A DNA stretch of 64,000 bases from Streptomyces odontomachi (GCF_024435355.1 NZ_JAMJWG010000002.1:372001-436000), one strand, 5' to 3'. Counted from the first letter of the stretch, positions 17,384 to 26,374 are shown. Translations and numbers: made by a program. Notes: generated by a model not told the origin, from the letters alone.

Positions 17384-18298
17384 TCACGGCACGTAGCTGT
17401 AGCAGGTCACCCACGTGGTCGCTATGGTGGCGTGCGCGCCCACGGCCGCGTACGCGCCCGACAGCGCGCTCTCGTTCTGTAGCACCCACTCCATCGGCTC
17501 GTCGCTGATCTGGTCGTTCGCGGTCAGCACGAGCTTGCCGTCCAGGTAGTACTTCACCTGGTCCGGCGTCCACTCGATCGACGTCGTGTGCGTGACGTTC
17601 AACCATGCTGCGCCGGTGTCCACGCTCTCCTCGCCCGGGTGCGTGAAGCCCTCCAGGGTGTCGTCCTGGAACGAGCCGCCCGCCTCGGGGAAGTCCATCT
17701 CGTAGGGGTCCTGGTAGAACAGGTGCGCCATCTTGAAGCCGGGGTCCGCCTTCGTCACCCGGAAGCGCTCGGAGTACTTCCCGTACGTCTGGTTCGTGCA
17801 CTTCTTCGGGACGACCGCGCCCACGTAGTTGTCGCCGCTCGTCGGCCGGTACATGTCCACGACCAGGGTCCCGCCGCCGTCGTAACCGTTCGGGGTGACG
17901 GAGACGGTCTTGTCGGCGCGGTACTCCCCGCCGAACGTCCGGGTGTTGCCGTTGCTGTGGTTCTTCGGGTTGGCCGTGTCGTACCAGCCCGCGGGGTACG
18001 CCCAGAACTCCGCCTGGTAGTCCGACGGCAGCCCGCCGCAGTACGCCGACGGTGTGTCCACGTTGTGGTCGCAGTCGGAGAACGAGCCGAGCGCAACGGT
18101 GTCCCCGTTGAAGTTCTCCGCGAACACCTGCGTGAACGGGCCGCAGTTCCCCGAAGGCAGGTTGTTGTCCGAGACATGGCACGCGTCCTGCGAGGGGAAC
18201 GTATCGGCGGCCGGCGAGGGCAGGGCGAAGCCCAACACGAACGCCAGAGCCACCGGTAACGTCGCGGCGGCCTTGCGGTAGGGGTGAGGAAAATTCAT
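17384..18298 (-). CDS. Secreted glycoside hydrolase family 16-like protein
   Basis: A 304-residue exported protein. ATG 18298 gives a Sec signal peptide (MNFPHPYRKAAATLPVALAF, cleavage after SPAA near residue 31). The catalytic signature EMDFPE places Glu200, Asp202 and Glu205 as nucleophile, helper and acid/base of a concanavalin-like beta-sandwich, and the C-terminal half (SIEWTPDQVKYYLDGKLV) is typical GH16. Family members cleave beta-1,3- or beta-1,3/1,4-glucans, galactans or agar; specificity is not clear. Several cysteines suggest disulphides. No carbohydrate-binding module follows, but an out-of-frame Pro-Gly stretch lies just after the stop. Confidence 0.75.
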   Translation of the reverse strand: MNFPHPYRKAAATLPVALAFVLGFALPSPAADTFPSQDACHVSDNNLPSGNCGPFTQVFAENFNGDTVALGSFSDCDHNVDTPSAYCGGLPSDYQAEFWAYPAGWYDTANPKNHSNGNTRTFGGEYRADKTVSVTPNGYDGGGTLVVDMYRPTSGDNYVGAVVPKKCTNQTYGKYSERFRVTKADPGFKMAHLFYQDPYEMDFPEAGGSFQDDTLEGFTHPGEESVDTGAAWLNVTHTTSIEWTPDQVKYYLDGKLVLTANDQISDEPMEWVLQNESALSGAYAAVGAHATIATTWVTCYSYVP

Positions 18299-18401
18299 CT
18301 GCGAAGCGTAGGACGCGAAACGCCTGTCCGACGCTGCTTCCGGGCCGGGAATTCCACGGTCGCCGGATATGCGGTCGCCGGATGCGCGGTCGCCGTATCG
18401 G

Positions 18402-18808
18402 ACGCCGGCCATCTGCAACTACGGGCGGGGAACCTGTCCGTGCTCTGGCCCCTCCTGCGGGCCGCAGAGGTCCGCTGCCTGGTCGTCTCGGGAGGCGCCG
18501 ACCGCGAGGACACCATCCGCGCCCATGCCGCACTGCTTCCCGGAACGACGCTGCCCGTGTGCCGGCTGCACGCCGGACCCGCTGCCTTGACGGACCGGAT
18601 CGAACGGCGAAGTGAGGGCGAAGGCCCGCAACTGCCGGGCGACGAGATCAAGGGCTTGACCGCCGGCGCGCTGCATCGTCTGGCCGCGCAGGCGGCCGAC
18701 GAAGCCGAGACGCTGCACCGCGCAGGGGTCGGCGACGTGTGCGTGGACACCGACGGCCGGTCGGTGCAGGACGTCGTGGCACGCCTGTGCACCCTCATGG
18801 AATGCTGA
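18402..18808 (+). pseudogene. P-loop kinase-like protein, N-terminally truncated
   Basis: The frame GHLQLRAGNLSVLWPLLRAA, then RCLVVSGG, and later LPVCRLHAGPAALTDRI resembles the C-terminal two thirds of small Streptomyces AAA/shikimate-kinase-like proteins, which start with a Walker A loop. Here no P-loop precedes it: upstream the frame runs into the 5' region of the GH16 gene without a start signal. It is therefore judged a remnant ending at TGA 18806-18808. Function of the family is unclear. Confidence 0.45.
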
Positions 18809-18893
18809 CGAGAAGCCGGCCGAGAAAGGGCCCCCAAGCGCCGTGCCACCCGGGGCGATCGACCGGGGTCCGGAAAGGGCGCGGAGCGGGCAG

Positions 18894-18929
18894 CCAGGGC
18901 ACGTGAGGAACCCAGGGCACGTGAGGAAC
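18894..18929. repeat. 18-bp perfect tandem duplication
   Basis: CCAGGGCACGTGAGGAAC occurs twice back to back (18894-18911 and 18912-18929) in the 352-bp gap between the kinase remnant and the membrane-protein gene. Nothing else is recognisable in 18809-19160 apart from the downstream ribosome-binding site. Each copy contains the palindrome CACGTG. Confidence 0.8.
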
Positions 18930-19160
18930 CCGCGGAAGTCGGCTCGCCGGCCGGCCGTCGCGGCCGCGTGCCGGGGCTTGACCAGCTGGTCCGTTCGGCT
19001 CCACACCGGTCGTCCGAACGGGTGGACCCCGCGCCGTCCAGCTTGCGTAGTCGCCTCACCGGTGCGGGATCGCGCTGGACTGGTGGTCGGGCGCGCCCCT
19101 TCCCGTCCGCCTGCCACCCGCGCCCATCGACCACCCGTTCTCGCGAAGGGTCACGCGCCG

Positions 19161-19592
19161 ATGTCGCACGCCTCACGCCGTGGGTCCTCCTCGGGCGTGC
19201 CCAGGCTGGTCGAGCTGCCGATCCGCGTCGTGGCGGCAGCGGCACTGGCCGTCGACGCCTACGTGCACGCCGACCTCGCCCCCACCTACGACCTCAACTC
19301 CGCCAGCATCAGCCAGGGCGACCTCTTCCGCATCGAAGCCGCCCTGGCCGCGCTCGCCGCGCTCCTCGTGCTCTTCTTCAGAAACCGTCTCGTCCGCGCG
19401 TACGCGTTCCTCGTCGCGGCCGGCGGGCTCGCCGCGGTGCTGGTCTACCGCTATATCGACCTCGGGGCGTTCGGCCCGTTCCCCGACATGTACGAGCCCC
19501 TCTGGTTCGCGGAGAAGACCGCCAGCTTCGTCGCGGAGGCGGTGGCCACGGGGGCGACCGCGGTCCTCCTCGCGCTGCCGCGTCGCCGTTGA
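19161..19592 (+). CDS. Small integral membrane protein
   Basis: A 143-residue protein with four predicted membrane helices (about residues 16-34, 55-73, 78-98 and 117-138), separated by short loops including AYVHADLAPTYDLNSASISQ between helices 1 and 2. ATG 19161 has GAAGGG 11 nt upstream; the frame is open further upstream but without a start signal. The layout resembles small uncharacterised actinobacterial membrane proteins. It is convergent with the first biosynthetic gene to the right and probably not part of that cluster. Confidence 0.65.
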   Translation: MSHASRRGSSSGVPRLVELPIRVVAAAALAVDAYVHADLAPTYDLNSASISQGDLFRIEAALAALAALLVLFFRNRLVRAYAFLVAAGGLAAVLVYRYIDLGAFGPFPDMYEPLWFAEKTASFVAEAVATGATAVLLALPRRR

Positions 19593-19613
19593 CCGTCAGT
19601 CACCGGGGCCGCC

Positions 19614-20729
19614 TCACCATCCCACCGACAGGAACTTGGCGATCGGTGGCCCGAACCGATCGGTGTCGATGAGGAACGCGTCATGTCCCTGGGGGGACTC
19701 CAACGGCAGGAACTGCACATCGGTGCCGCCTGCGGTGAGCCCCTCGGCGATCTGTTGCTGCTGCTTCAGCGGGAACAGGATGTCCGTGCCCACGCCCATC
19801 ACCAATGCCTTGTCCAGGCGCAGGCCCGACAGTGCGTCGCCCACCGGCACGCCGCAGCACTCGGCCAGGTCGAACTGGTCCATGGCATGGCTGAGGTAGA
19901 GGTAGCTGTTGGGGTCGAAGGCGTGCAGGAAACGGTGGGCGTGGAATTCCAGATAGCCCTCCATCTCGAATTCCATGCCGAACGGCACCTTCGCCGGGCG
20001 GCGCGGACCGCTCAGCCGTGCACGGCCGAACCGGCTCTCCCACTCCCCGGCCGAACGGTAGGTCACCATGCCCAGCTTGCGCGCGATCAGCATGCCACGC
20101 TGGGGATACCGCTGTGCGTGGTACCGGCCCTGGTCCCAGTGCGGGTCACTGCGGATCACCTCGCGTTGCAGCGACCTCAGGGCGATGGAGTACGGCAACG
20201 AGTGCACGGCGCCGGATATGTTGATGTGGCTCCGCGCTATTCCGGGATGCCGGGCGAGCAGCGCCAGCGCGCTCATTCCCCCCATGGAGGAGCCGATCAC
20301 GCAGTCCAGCCGCTCGAAACCCAGCGCGCGCACCGTGTAGGCAGCGGCGTCGGCGATGTCCTCCATCGTGAGGTCGGGGAAATCGAGCCGATAGGGCTCA
20401 CCCGTGCTCGGGTCGATCGAGGCGGGCCCCGTCGATCCCTTGCAACTCCCCAACGAGTTGACGCAGATCACATACCAGTGGTCCGTGTCGATGGGCTTTC
20501 CCGGCCCGAGCATGGCTTGCCACCATCCCGGGCTCGGGTCGTCCGGATGCGAGGCCGGGTGTGCATCGGCCGAGAGGCCGGTGAGGAGCAGGACGACACC
20601 ACGCGCCGTGTCCGTTTTCCCGTGGGTCTCGTAGCCGATGCGCGCACCGTGCAGCGTGCCACCGCGCTTCATCGGAAATCCGTCGGGCAGGTCGACGAAG
20701 CGCGTGGCAGGGGGGATGAATTCCCTCAT
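19614..20729 (-). CDS. L-serine O-acyltransferase (MetX/SST-DcsE type)
   Basis: A 371-residue alpha/beta-hydrolase-fold acyltransferase of the MetX superfamily. The nucleophile is Ser in GSSMGGMSAL and the C-terminal Asp/His pair lies in VMGVGTDILFP and SPQGHDAFL. The run NSLGSCKGSTGPASIDPSTG followed by GEPYRLDFPDLTMEDI resembles the serine O-succinyl/acetyltransferase branch (SST, DcsE of D-cycloserine) more than homoserine acetyltransferases, whose motif is NVLGGCQGTTGP. It would activate serine as O-acylserine. ATG 20729 has GGGGGAGAGG. It starts 20 nt after the CysK-like gene, its natural partner enzyme. It is the last gene of the leftward biosynthetic transcript. Confidence 0.75.
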   Translation of the reverse strand: MREFIPPATRFVDLPDGFPMKRGGTLHGARIGYETHGKTDTARGVVLLLTGLSADAHPASHPDDPSPGWWQAMLGPGKPIDTDHWYVICVNSLGSCKGSTGPASIDPSTGEPYRLDFPDLTMEDIADAAAYTVRALGFERLDCVIGSSMGGMSALALLARHPGIARSHINISGAVHSLPYSIALRSLQREVIRSDPHWDQGRYHAQRYPQRGMLIARKLGMVTYRSAGEWESRFGRARLSGPRRPAKVPFGMEFEMEGYLEFHAHRFLHAFDPNSYLYLSHAMDQFDLAECCGVPVGDALSGLRLDKALVMGVGTDILFPLKQQQQIAEGLTAGGTDVQFLPLESPQGHDAFLIDTDRFGPPIAKFLSVGW

Positions 20730-20749
20730 GCACCTCTCCCCCTTCAGGT

Positions 20750-21730
20750 TCAGGCGCCGCTGGGGCCCTCGTCGAGCGAGGTGAGCCATGCGTCGTCCGA
20801 GCCCTCGGCCAGTTCCTCGAACAGGTAGCTGGACAGATAGCGCTCGCCGGTGTCCGGCAGCATGACGAGCAGGACCGAGCCCTCCGGGGCGCTCTCCGCG
20901 ACGCGCAGCGCCGTCGCCACGGCGGCTCCGGCCGACATGCCGGTGAGGATCCCCTCCTCGGCGGCGAGCCGGCGGGCGGTCTCGCGTGCCACGGTCTCGT
21001 TCACGGTGGTGAGCTCGTCTATCACGCTCTCGTCGAGCACCCCGGGCACGAAGTTGGGGGCCAAGCCCTGGATCTTGTGGTGGTGCCACTCCCGGCCGGC
21101 CAGCACGGCGGCGTTCTCCGGCTCGAAGGTCACGATCCGCACACCGGGCCGGGCGAGCTTCAACATCTGGCCGACGCCGGTGAGGGTGCCGCTGGTGCCG
21201 GAGCCCGTGATGAAGTAGTCCAGCCGCTTCCCGGCGAAGTCGCTGAGGATCTCCGCCCCCGTGGTCTCCCGGTGGTAGGCGGGGTTGGCCGGGTTCTCGA
21301 ACTGCCGGGGCCGGAACCAGCCGTGCTTCTCCGCCAGCTCGTCGGCCCAGCGGTTTCCGCCGGCGCTGCCCGTCTCGGGCACGGGGAAGAGGAGGACCCT
21401 GCCGCCGTAGGCCCGGATGAGTTTGCGCCGCTCCACCGAGAAGGTGTCGCCCATGACCGCCACGAACTGGTAGCCGCGCGCCGCGGCCACCATCGCCAGC
21501 GCGATGCCCACATTGCCCGAGGTGCACTCCACGATCGTGTCGCCGGGCTTCAGTTCTCCCGACGCCTCGGCGTCGAGGATGACGGAGAGCGCGAGGCGGT
21601 CCTTCACCGACCCGCCGGGGTTGAACGCCTCCGCCTTCGCGTAGAGCGTGACGTGGTCGGGGGCGACGCGGTTCAGTCTGACGATGGGTGTGCGGCCGAT
21701 GGTGTCGAGAATGCTGTCGTAAAGAGGCAT
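20750..21730 (-). CDS. Cysteine-synthase-like beta-substituted alanine synthase
   Basis: A 326-residue fold-type II PLP enzyme of the CysK family: TIGRTPIVRLN, Schiff-base Lys in FNPGGSVKDRL, and GSGTSGTLTG for cofactor phosphate. Such enzymes replace the O-acyl group of O-acylserine by a nucleophile through an aminoacrylate. Two active-site loops differ from housekeeping CysK: TSGNVG where TSGNTG is usual, and GMSAGA where GISSGA is usual. A nucleophile other than sulphide is therefore plausible, as in DcsD (hydroxyurea) or cyanoalanine synthases. ATG 21730 has AAGGA upstream. It sits in the leftward operon ahead of the serine O-acyltransferase, so the pair should supply an unusual amino acid (or cysteine) to the NRPS. 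Confidence 0.8.
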   Translation of the reverse strand: MPLYDSILDTIGRTPIVRLNRVAPDHVTLYAKAEAFNPGGSVKDRLALSVILDAEASGELKPGDTIVECTSGNVGIALAMVAAARGYQFVAVMGDTFSVERRKLIRAYGGRVLLFPVPETGSAGGNRWADELAEKHGWFRPRQFENPANPAYHRETTGAEILSDFAGKRLDYFITGSGTSGTLTGVGQMLKLARPGVRIVTFEPENAAVLAGREWHHHKIQGLAPNFVPGVLDESVIDELTTVNETVARETARRLAAEEGILTGMSAGAAVATALRVAESAPEGSVLLVMLPDTGERYLSSYLFEELAEGSDDAWLTSLDEGPSGA

Positions 21731-21804
21731 GGCGGAGCTGTCCTTCGTAGGCGAATGCTGCGGGCCGGCCAGGTGGTGCCCGGTCGGAGGGGTCACTCGG
21801 CGCG

Positions 21805-22791
21805 TCAGCCGACCAGCGAGTCCTCGACGTCCTCGAGACTGCGCAGCTCTCGGGCGATCGCCATGAGGTCCTCAGCGCAGCCGGACAGGATCTCCGCGAC
21901 GGCGGTTCTGTCGTGCATCGGAATGGTGGGGGCGAGGCGCTTGAAGTCCTCGGTGTTCAGCAACTGCCTGCGCAGTTGCTGAAGGACGAACCTGCCGTTC
22001 TCCCTGAGCCGGAGTGCGGGATCCTTGCGGAGCCGGTGCAGCAGCGTGATCCGCTGCTGCAGGTCGGGTCCTGAGCCCTCCCCCGGACGCTCGGACACCG
22101 CCGGCGGGATGCTCGGTCGGCTCTCCCCGCCGCCCTTGCGCTGGCTCTCCGGGACCGGTTCCTGACCGCTGGCCAGACGCCTTCGGACATCGCGTGCGGT
22201 ACCCGTGGAGATCCCGGACTGCCGGGCGATCTCCCGCAGTGAGGCGTTCGGATTCCGCCTGATGACATCGGCGGCCGCGAGACGCCCCGCGGTCGCGCTC
22301 GACGGTCGGGCCCGCCCGTCACGGCCGATGCGCACCAGCGGCTGGGCGCCGTCCTCGCCGGACTGCCGCCGGATGGCGGCCACGTACTTGGCGCTCAGGC
22401 CGCTCAGCTTGGCGATGCTCCGGTCGGACCAGTCCGGGTGGTACCGGAGGATGCGCAGGACGGCCTGCCTGCGCTCCTCGCGGGAGAGCGGGAGGCCGTG
22501 GCGCGCATTGGCCTCGACCGCGGCCATGAAGGCCTCTTGCTCGTCGCCGTCGAACCACTGCACGGCGAGGGTGTGCTGGTTGCGCAGTATCGTCGCGTGC
22601 ACCCGATGCATTCCGTCCACGACGCGCATCGTTTCCCGGTGCACCAGGATCGGCTGGAACTCCGCACCGCCCTCGGCGAGCCGCTGCACATGCTGGGGGT
22701 CGATGTCGAAACGTGGTGAGTCTGCCGGCCGCAGGGCAACTATGTCGATCTGGAAGCTTTCTTCCTGATCCTGGTCTAAGAGTTTCGGCAT
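21805..22791 (-). CDS. StrR-like cluster-situated regulator (ParB/HTH type)
   Basis: A 328-residue protein with an N-terminal ParB-like domain (VALRPADSPRFDIDPQHVQR, PILVHRETMRVVDGMHRVHA; residues 12-95), a helix-turn-helix region (LSREERRQAVLRILR, SDRSIAKLSGLSAKYVAAIR, then a second HTH SLREIARQSGISTGTARDV) and a helical C terminus. This is the architecture of StrR-type activators of antibiotic clusters, not of chromosome-partition ParB. Codon 5 is TTA (22779-22777), the classic position for bldA control of a pathway regulator. GAGGAAA precedes ATG 22791. It probably activates the surrounding genes; candidate sites are the repeats at 32758-32793 and 36922-36958. Confidence 0.85.
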   Translation of the reverse strand: MPKLLDQDQEESFQIDIVALRPADSPRFDIDPQHVQRLAEGGAEFQPILVHRETMRVVDGMHRVHATILRNQHTLAVQWFDGDEQEAFMAAVEANARHGLPLSREERRQAVLRILRYHPDWSDRSIAKLSGLSAKYVAAIRRQSGEDGAQPLVRIGRDGRARPSSATAGRLAAADVIRRNPNASLREIARQSGISTGTARDVRRRLASGQEPVPESQRKGGGESRPSIPPAVSERPGEGSGPDLQQRITLLHRLRKDPALRLRENGRFVLQQLRRQLLNTEDFKRLAPTIPMHDRTAVAEILSGCAEDLMAIARELRSLEDVEDSLVG

Positions 22792-22932
22792 GGCGGGGAT
22801 TTCCTCAGTACGAGCAAATATTGACTCTACAAACCCTCAACGCGAGGTTTTCTCACGCGGGAATGGCGGCGATTCACTGATCGGGGTCGTGCGGCCGGTG
22901 GGCCGACGCGCCCGGACGGCGGGCAGTGCGGG
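22792..22932. promoter_or_regulatory. StrR-like gene promoter region with inverted repeat
   Basis: This gap is AT-rich around 22810-22855. AAACCCTC (22831-22838) and GAGGTTTT (22844-22851) form an inverted repeat with one mismatch and a 5-nt spacer, about 40-60 bp upstream of the regulator start. It could be an operator for the regulator or a hairpin ending the upstream exporter transcript. Confidence 0.4.
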
Positions 22933-24225
22933 TTACGAGGTGCGGACCCGCCGTGCCCCCAGCCACACCAGGACGGCTAACGCCGAGGTGAGGGCCGCGG
23001 GAGTGAAGCGCAGGACCTGCTGCGGCAGTGCGACCGACCAGCCGAGGAGTAATGCGGAGAGCCCGGCCGAGCTCAGGATGGTGCCGCGCATCACGGCGTT
23101 CACCCGCCCCGTCATCGCCTCCGGTATCGCCCGGAACCGGTACTCGTTCGTGGTGACGTTCAGCGCCCCCTCGCCCGCCATCAGGCCGCAGAAGCCGAGG
23201 ATCACCAGGGCGTACCAGGGCGTCAGCAGCCCTGCGCAGCTGACGGCGGACAGGGTCAGCCACAGGCCGATACGGCGCTCCGCGCGCGCCTTCGTCCAGA
23301 CCCGGCTGCCGAGCCACGCACCCAGCGCCGTGGCCGCGGATCCGCTGGCGAGCACCAGGCCGCCCAGGCTGACGGACCAGTGCCAGGTGGTGCCGACGAG
23401 CACCAGCAGGACGGTGGGCACGGCACCGGCGCCGAGGTTGTAGAGCGCGAGCACGGCGGTGAGCCGGGGAATGCCGCGGATCGTGCGGAATATCCGGAAA
23501 CCCTCGATCTGCATGCGCAGGAAGCCGCGTTCGACGGCCGGCTTCTCGCCCTGCGGCAGGGCGATCGCGACCAGGGCGGTCAGCAGGAAGGTGGCCGCGT
23601 CCATCCAGAGCGCCCAGTAGTCGCCGACGGCCGCCAGGACGACACCGGCGACGGCGGGTCCTGCGGTAAGGGCGAGTTGGGTGCAGGCCGAGTACCTGCT
23701 GTAGGCCTCCGCCACCCGATCGCCGGGAGCGAGCTTGGGCAGCAGGCTGAAGTCACTGGTCAGGTTGGAGGCCACGGTGCCGAAGCCGGCCACCAGGAGC
23801 ACGAGCAGCACCAGGCCGATCTGGTCCACCATGAGCAGCAGCGGGGTCAGCGCGACCAGGCAGCCCTGCATGAGCTCGGCGACCATGAAGACCCTGCGCC
23901 GCTCGTAGCGGTCGATCAACGTGCCCACCAGGGGCGAGGCGACGAACGGCAGGTACTGCACCCCGAGGCTCAGGGAGGCCAGGAGCGGCGAGCCCGTGCT
24001 GCCCAGGATCGTCCAGGGCATGGCGAGGCGGAGGAAGGTGTTGCCCAGTTCGGAGATCGATGCCGCGGACGTCAGCAGCCAGAACCGGCGCCACGGCGCC
24101 TCTCCCGAACGCCCCGACTCCGCGCCGGGCTCCGGGGACAGAGCGAGGGCCGAACCGAAGTCCTGCGCTCCGGACGGTGGTCCGGGTTGGCCGGATCCGG
24201 AGTCGTCGGAGCCCGTGGTGTCCAT
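22933..24225 (-). CDS. MFS exporter (product efflux)
   Basis: A 430-residue, 12-TM major-facilitator protein of the MFS_3 / enterobactin-exporter-like type (WRRFWLLTSAASISELGNTF, then LVGTLIDRYERRRVFMVAEL as the motif A loop). The N-terminal 50 residues are a polar Ser/Gly/Pro-rich tail. ATG 24225 has GGAGACAACGG directly upstream; an in-frame start at 24300 is less well placed. Two TTA codons (23052-23050 and 22980-22978) make it dependent on bldA tRNA. Its position between the phosphotransferase and the regulator in the biosynthetic operon argues for export of the cluster product. Confidence 0.8.
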   Translation of the reverse strand: MDTTGSDDSGSGQPGPPSGAQDFGSALALSPEPGAESGRSGEAPWRRFWLLTSAASISELGNTFLRLAMPWTILGSTGSPLLASLSLGVQYLPFVASPLVGTLIDRYERRRVFMVAELMQGCLVALTPLLLMVDQIGLVLLVLLVAGFGTVASNLTSDFSLLPKLAPGDRVAEAYSRYSACTQLALTAGPAVAGVVLAAVGDYWALWMDAATFLLTALVAIALPQGEKPAVERGFLRMQIEGFRIFRTIRGIPRLTAVLALYNLGAGAVPTVLLVLVGTTWHWSVSLGGLVLASGSAATALGAWLGSRVWTKARAERRIGLWLTLSAVSCAGLLTPWYALVILGFCGLMAGEGALNVTTNEYRFRAIPEAMTGRVNAVMRGTILSSAGLSALLLGWSVALPQQVLRFTPAALTSALAVLVWLGARRVRTS

Positions 24226-24337
24226 CCGTTGTCTCCGTTTCTCCAGGGTGAGCACGATCTCTTCGGGACGGGCGCGCCGTGGGTCGCACGGGCCGCCCAC
24301 CCTTCTGACCGGGGTTCCGCCGCTGTCCGGGGGTCCC

Positions 24338-24871
24338 TCAGCGCACGTGTTCGGCGATGATGCGGGCGCAGTCGAGGGCCTCGGTGTGGGTGGAGTCGAC
24401 CTCCACGTCGTAGACGACGCCCTTGTGCGCCAGCTTGGCCTGCATGGCCGCCATGCCGAGCACCCGGTCGCCGCGGACCATCTCGCGGGCCGCCGCGACC
24501 TCGGCGTCGCAGTGCACGCCGACCCACAGCACCTCGAGGCCTTCGAAGTGCGCGCGGACCCGGTCCTGGGAGGCCTGGCCGCTCAGGAAGACGTCGTCGA
24601 GGATGATCCCGACGCCCTCCCGGGCCATGGCGGCGATGCCCGTCGTCCAGGCGCGCTCGGCCGTGCGGAAGTCGTCGCCGAGCGACACCTCACCGCCCTC
24701 GCCCAGCTTGACGCCGCCGTCGGAGTCCATCTGCTTGGCCGGCATCGCGGCGATGAGGTCGTCCACGCTGAAGCTCAGCCACAGCTCGGGAAGGATTGCC
24801 TTCAGGCAGCGGGCGATCCCGGTCTTGCCGGAACTGGATCCGCCGTTGATAACGATGATCTGTGTGCTCAC
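24338..24871 (-). CDS. Chloramphenicol 3-O-phosphotransferase-like kinase (self-resistance)
   Basis: A 177-residue P-loop kinase closely resembling the CPT family: Walker A GGSSSGKT (residues 10-17), the catalytic-base motif LSFSVDDLIAAMP with Asp37/Asp38, EVSLGDDFRTAE, IILDDVFLSG, VLWVGVHCD and the lid arginines in AAAREMVRGDRVLG. The S. venezuelae enzyme phosphorylates the C3 hydroxyl of chloramphenicol, inactivating it. Here it sits inside a cluster with amphenicol-type assembly genes, so its substrate is probably the cluster's own amino-diol or a late intermediate. The GTG start 24871 has GGAAGG and AGGTCAA upstream. The 165-bp gap upstream holds no recognised gene. Confidence 0.85.
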   Translation of the reverse strand: MSTQIIVINGGSSSGKTGIARCLKAILPELWLSFSVDDLIAAMPAKQMDSDGGVKLGEGGEVSLGDDFRTAERAWTTGIAAMAREGVGIILDDVFLSGQASQDRVRAHFEGLEVLWVGVHCDAEVAAAREMVRGDRVLGMAAMQAKLAHKGVVYDVEVDSTHTEALDCARIIAEHVR

Positions 24872-25036
24872 TTGACCTGTACGCCTTCCCAGATGATGCG
24901 GTCTGTCCTGCGGTGGTGTGCGGTCGCTCGTCGGGGACCGCGTGGTGCCGAACCGGATTCGTCCCGGGGCGCCCCGTGCTGCATGTCGCTCACCCGGCTC
25001 CTCGCCCGATGTGCACGCCCGGCGCGCCGCCTGCCT

Positions 25037-26374
25037 TCACTCCTCTTTCGCCGGTGCGGCGGGCGCGGTGGTGAGCGCGTAGGTGTCGACGATCCGTGCC
25101 ATGTCCTTCTCCACCTCGGTGGGGGACGGCCCGCCGACCAGGAAACCACCCGTGTTGGGCCATACGTCCCCGGTCCCCCGCAGCACGTCGCCGACGGCGG
25201 GGACCCTGCTGCCCAGCACCGAGTCGGGAAGGTCCTCGAGTCCGGTGATCCGGCTGACCACACGGGGCTCCGGCACGTTCAGGGGCAGGTACAGCCACCC
25301 GGAGGAGGCGGGATCCCGGTGGTCCAGCATGGTCCTGGGCGTGCTCACCTCCGAGGGCCTGCCCATGCAGGCGAGCACCGCCTCCCGGGCCAGGTCGACA
25401 CCGAAGACGGTGCGCTGGTGCCAGGAGATGCCGGCGCCGCCGAAACGGTTGCCGATCTCCAGGAAGACCAGTTCGTCGCCGGGCGTGTGGAACAGCTCGA
25501 GATGGATCACGCTGTCCCGCAGCCCGAGGGTCCGAAGGACGGTCGTGGTGAAGGCGCGGATGCGCGCCACCAGGGCCGGGTCGTCCGGGGTGACGGCGGC
25601 CAGCGGCGCGTTCCCGTGCTGGAAGTCGAAACAGGTGTCCAGGTAGCGCGAGGCGCAGAACCAGCGCAGCGTGCCGTCCTGTACGACGCCGTCGATGTGG
25701 TAGATGGAGCCGTCGATGAACTCCTCGGCCTCGTAACCCGCTTCCAGGCCGCCCTCGGCGGCGAGCCCGAGGAGCGCGGCGGCGTCGTCCAGGATGTGCA
25801 CGCCGATGCTGGCGGCCTGGCTGCGCGGCTTGAGCACGACGCGGCCGGGGGCCCGGTGCGCGAAGGCCTCCAGCTCCGCCCGTCCGGTGTCGGGACCGAC
25901 GGCCAAAAAGCGTGGTACGGGTATCCCCGCGGCCGCCACAGCCTGCTTCATGGGCACCTTGTCCCGGCACAGCACCGCCGTGCGCACCGAGGTGCCCTGG
26001 AGCCCGAAGTGCTCGCGCAGCCGGGCCGCCGGCAGCGTGGTGTGCTCGTACAGCCCGACGATCGCGGCCGGCGGCCCGAACTCGGCTGCCAGCGACTCGA
26101 CGACGGCACGAATGCGGTCGAAGTTGCGGTCGTAGGTGTCCAGGTCGGCATTGCTCACGTCGCCGGAGGCCGGTAGGTCCAGGAGTGCGACCCGTGCGAA
26201 TCGTGCGGCCAGTTCCTCGGGGAGCCGGGCCGCGCTCGCACGCGGCAGGACCACCGTCACACGGTCGGCGTCGAAGTCGACGGCGTGGGCCTCGGATGCG
26301 TGGAAGCCGACGTGGACGATGTGCTGCCCGGCGTGCACCTCGGTGGCGGTGGCCCGGTCGGTGCCCGCGCTCAC
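25037..26374 (-). CDS. ATP-grasp carboxylate-amine ligase (first)
   Basis: A 445-residue ATP-grasp enzyme. The ATP-binding core shows RVVLKPRSQAASIGVHIL (lysine and glycine-rich loop), YEAEEFIDGSIYHIDGVV, and the metal-binding run DELVFLEIGNRFGGAG, where Glu and Asn coordinate Mg. These enzymes make an acyl-phosphate from a carboxylate and couple it to an amine; free-standing versions in antibiotic clusters act as L-amino-acid ligases. It starts at GTG 26374, overlapping the hydroxylase stop as GTGA. It has limited similarity to the second ATP-grasp enzyme at 35504-36763, so the two probably catalyse different couplings. Confidence 0.8.
   Translation of the reverse strand: MSAGTDRATATEVHAGQHIVHVGFHASEAHAVDFDADRVTVVLPRASAARLPEELAARFARVALLDLPASGDVSNADLDTYDRNFDRIRAVVESLAAEFGPPAAIVGLYEHTTLPAARLREHFGLQGTSVRTAVLCRDKVPMKQAVAAAGIPVPRFLAVGPDTGRAELEAFAHRAPGRVVLKPRSQAASIGVHILDDAAALLGLAAEGGLEAGYEAEEFIDGSIYHIDGVVQDGTLRWFCASRYLDTCFDFQHGNAPLAAVTPDDPALVARIRAFTTTVLRTLGLRDSVIHLELFHTPGDELVFLEIGNRFGGAGISWHQRTVFGVDLAREAVLACMGRPSEVSTPRTMLDHRDPASSGWLYLPLNVPEPRVVSRITGLEDLPDSVLGSRVPAVGDVLRGTGDVWPNTGGFLVGGPSPTEVEKDMARIVDTYALTTAPAAPAKEE

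Noticed and set aside
19614..20729. Homoserine O-acetyltransferase for methionine biosynthesis
   Set aside because: The signature segments are those of serine acyltransferases, and it is paired with a CysK-like gene inside a biosynthetic operon.
21805..22791. Chromosome-partition ParB
   Set aside because: The ParB-like domain is followed by two HTH segments and a C terminus of StrR type, there is no parA or parS nearby, and codon 5 is TTA; a pathway regulator is the better reading.
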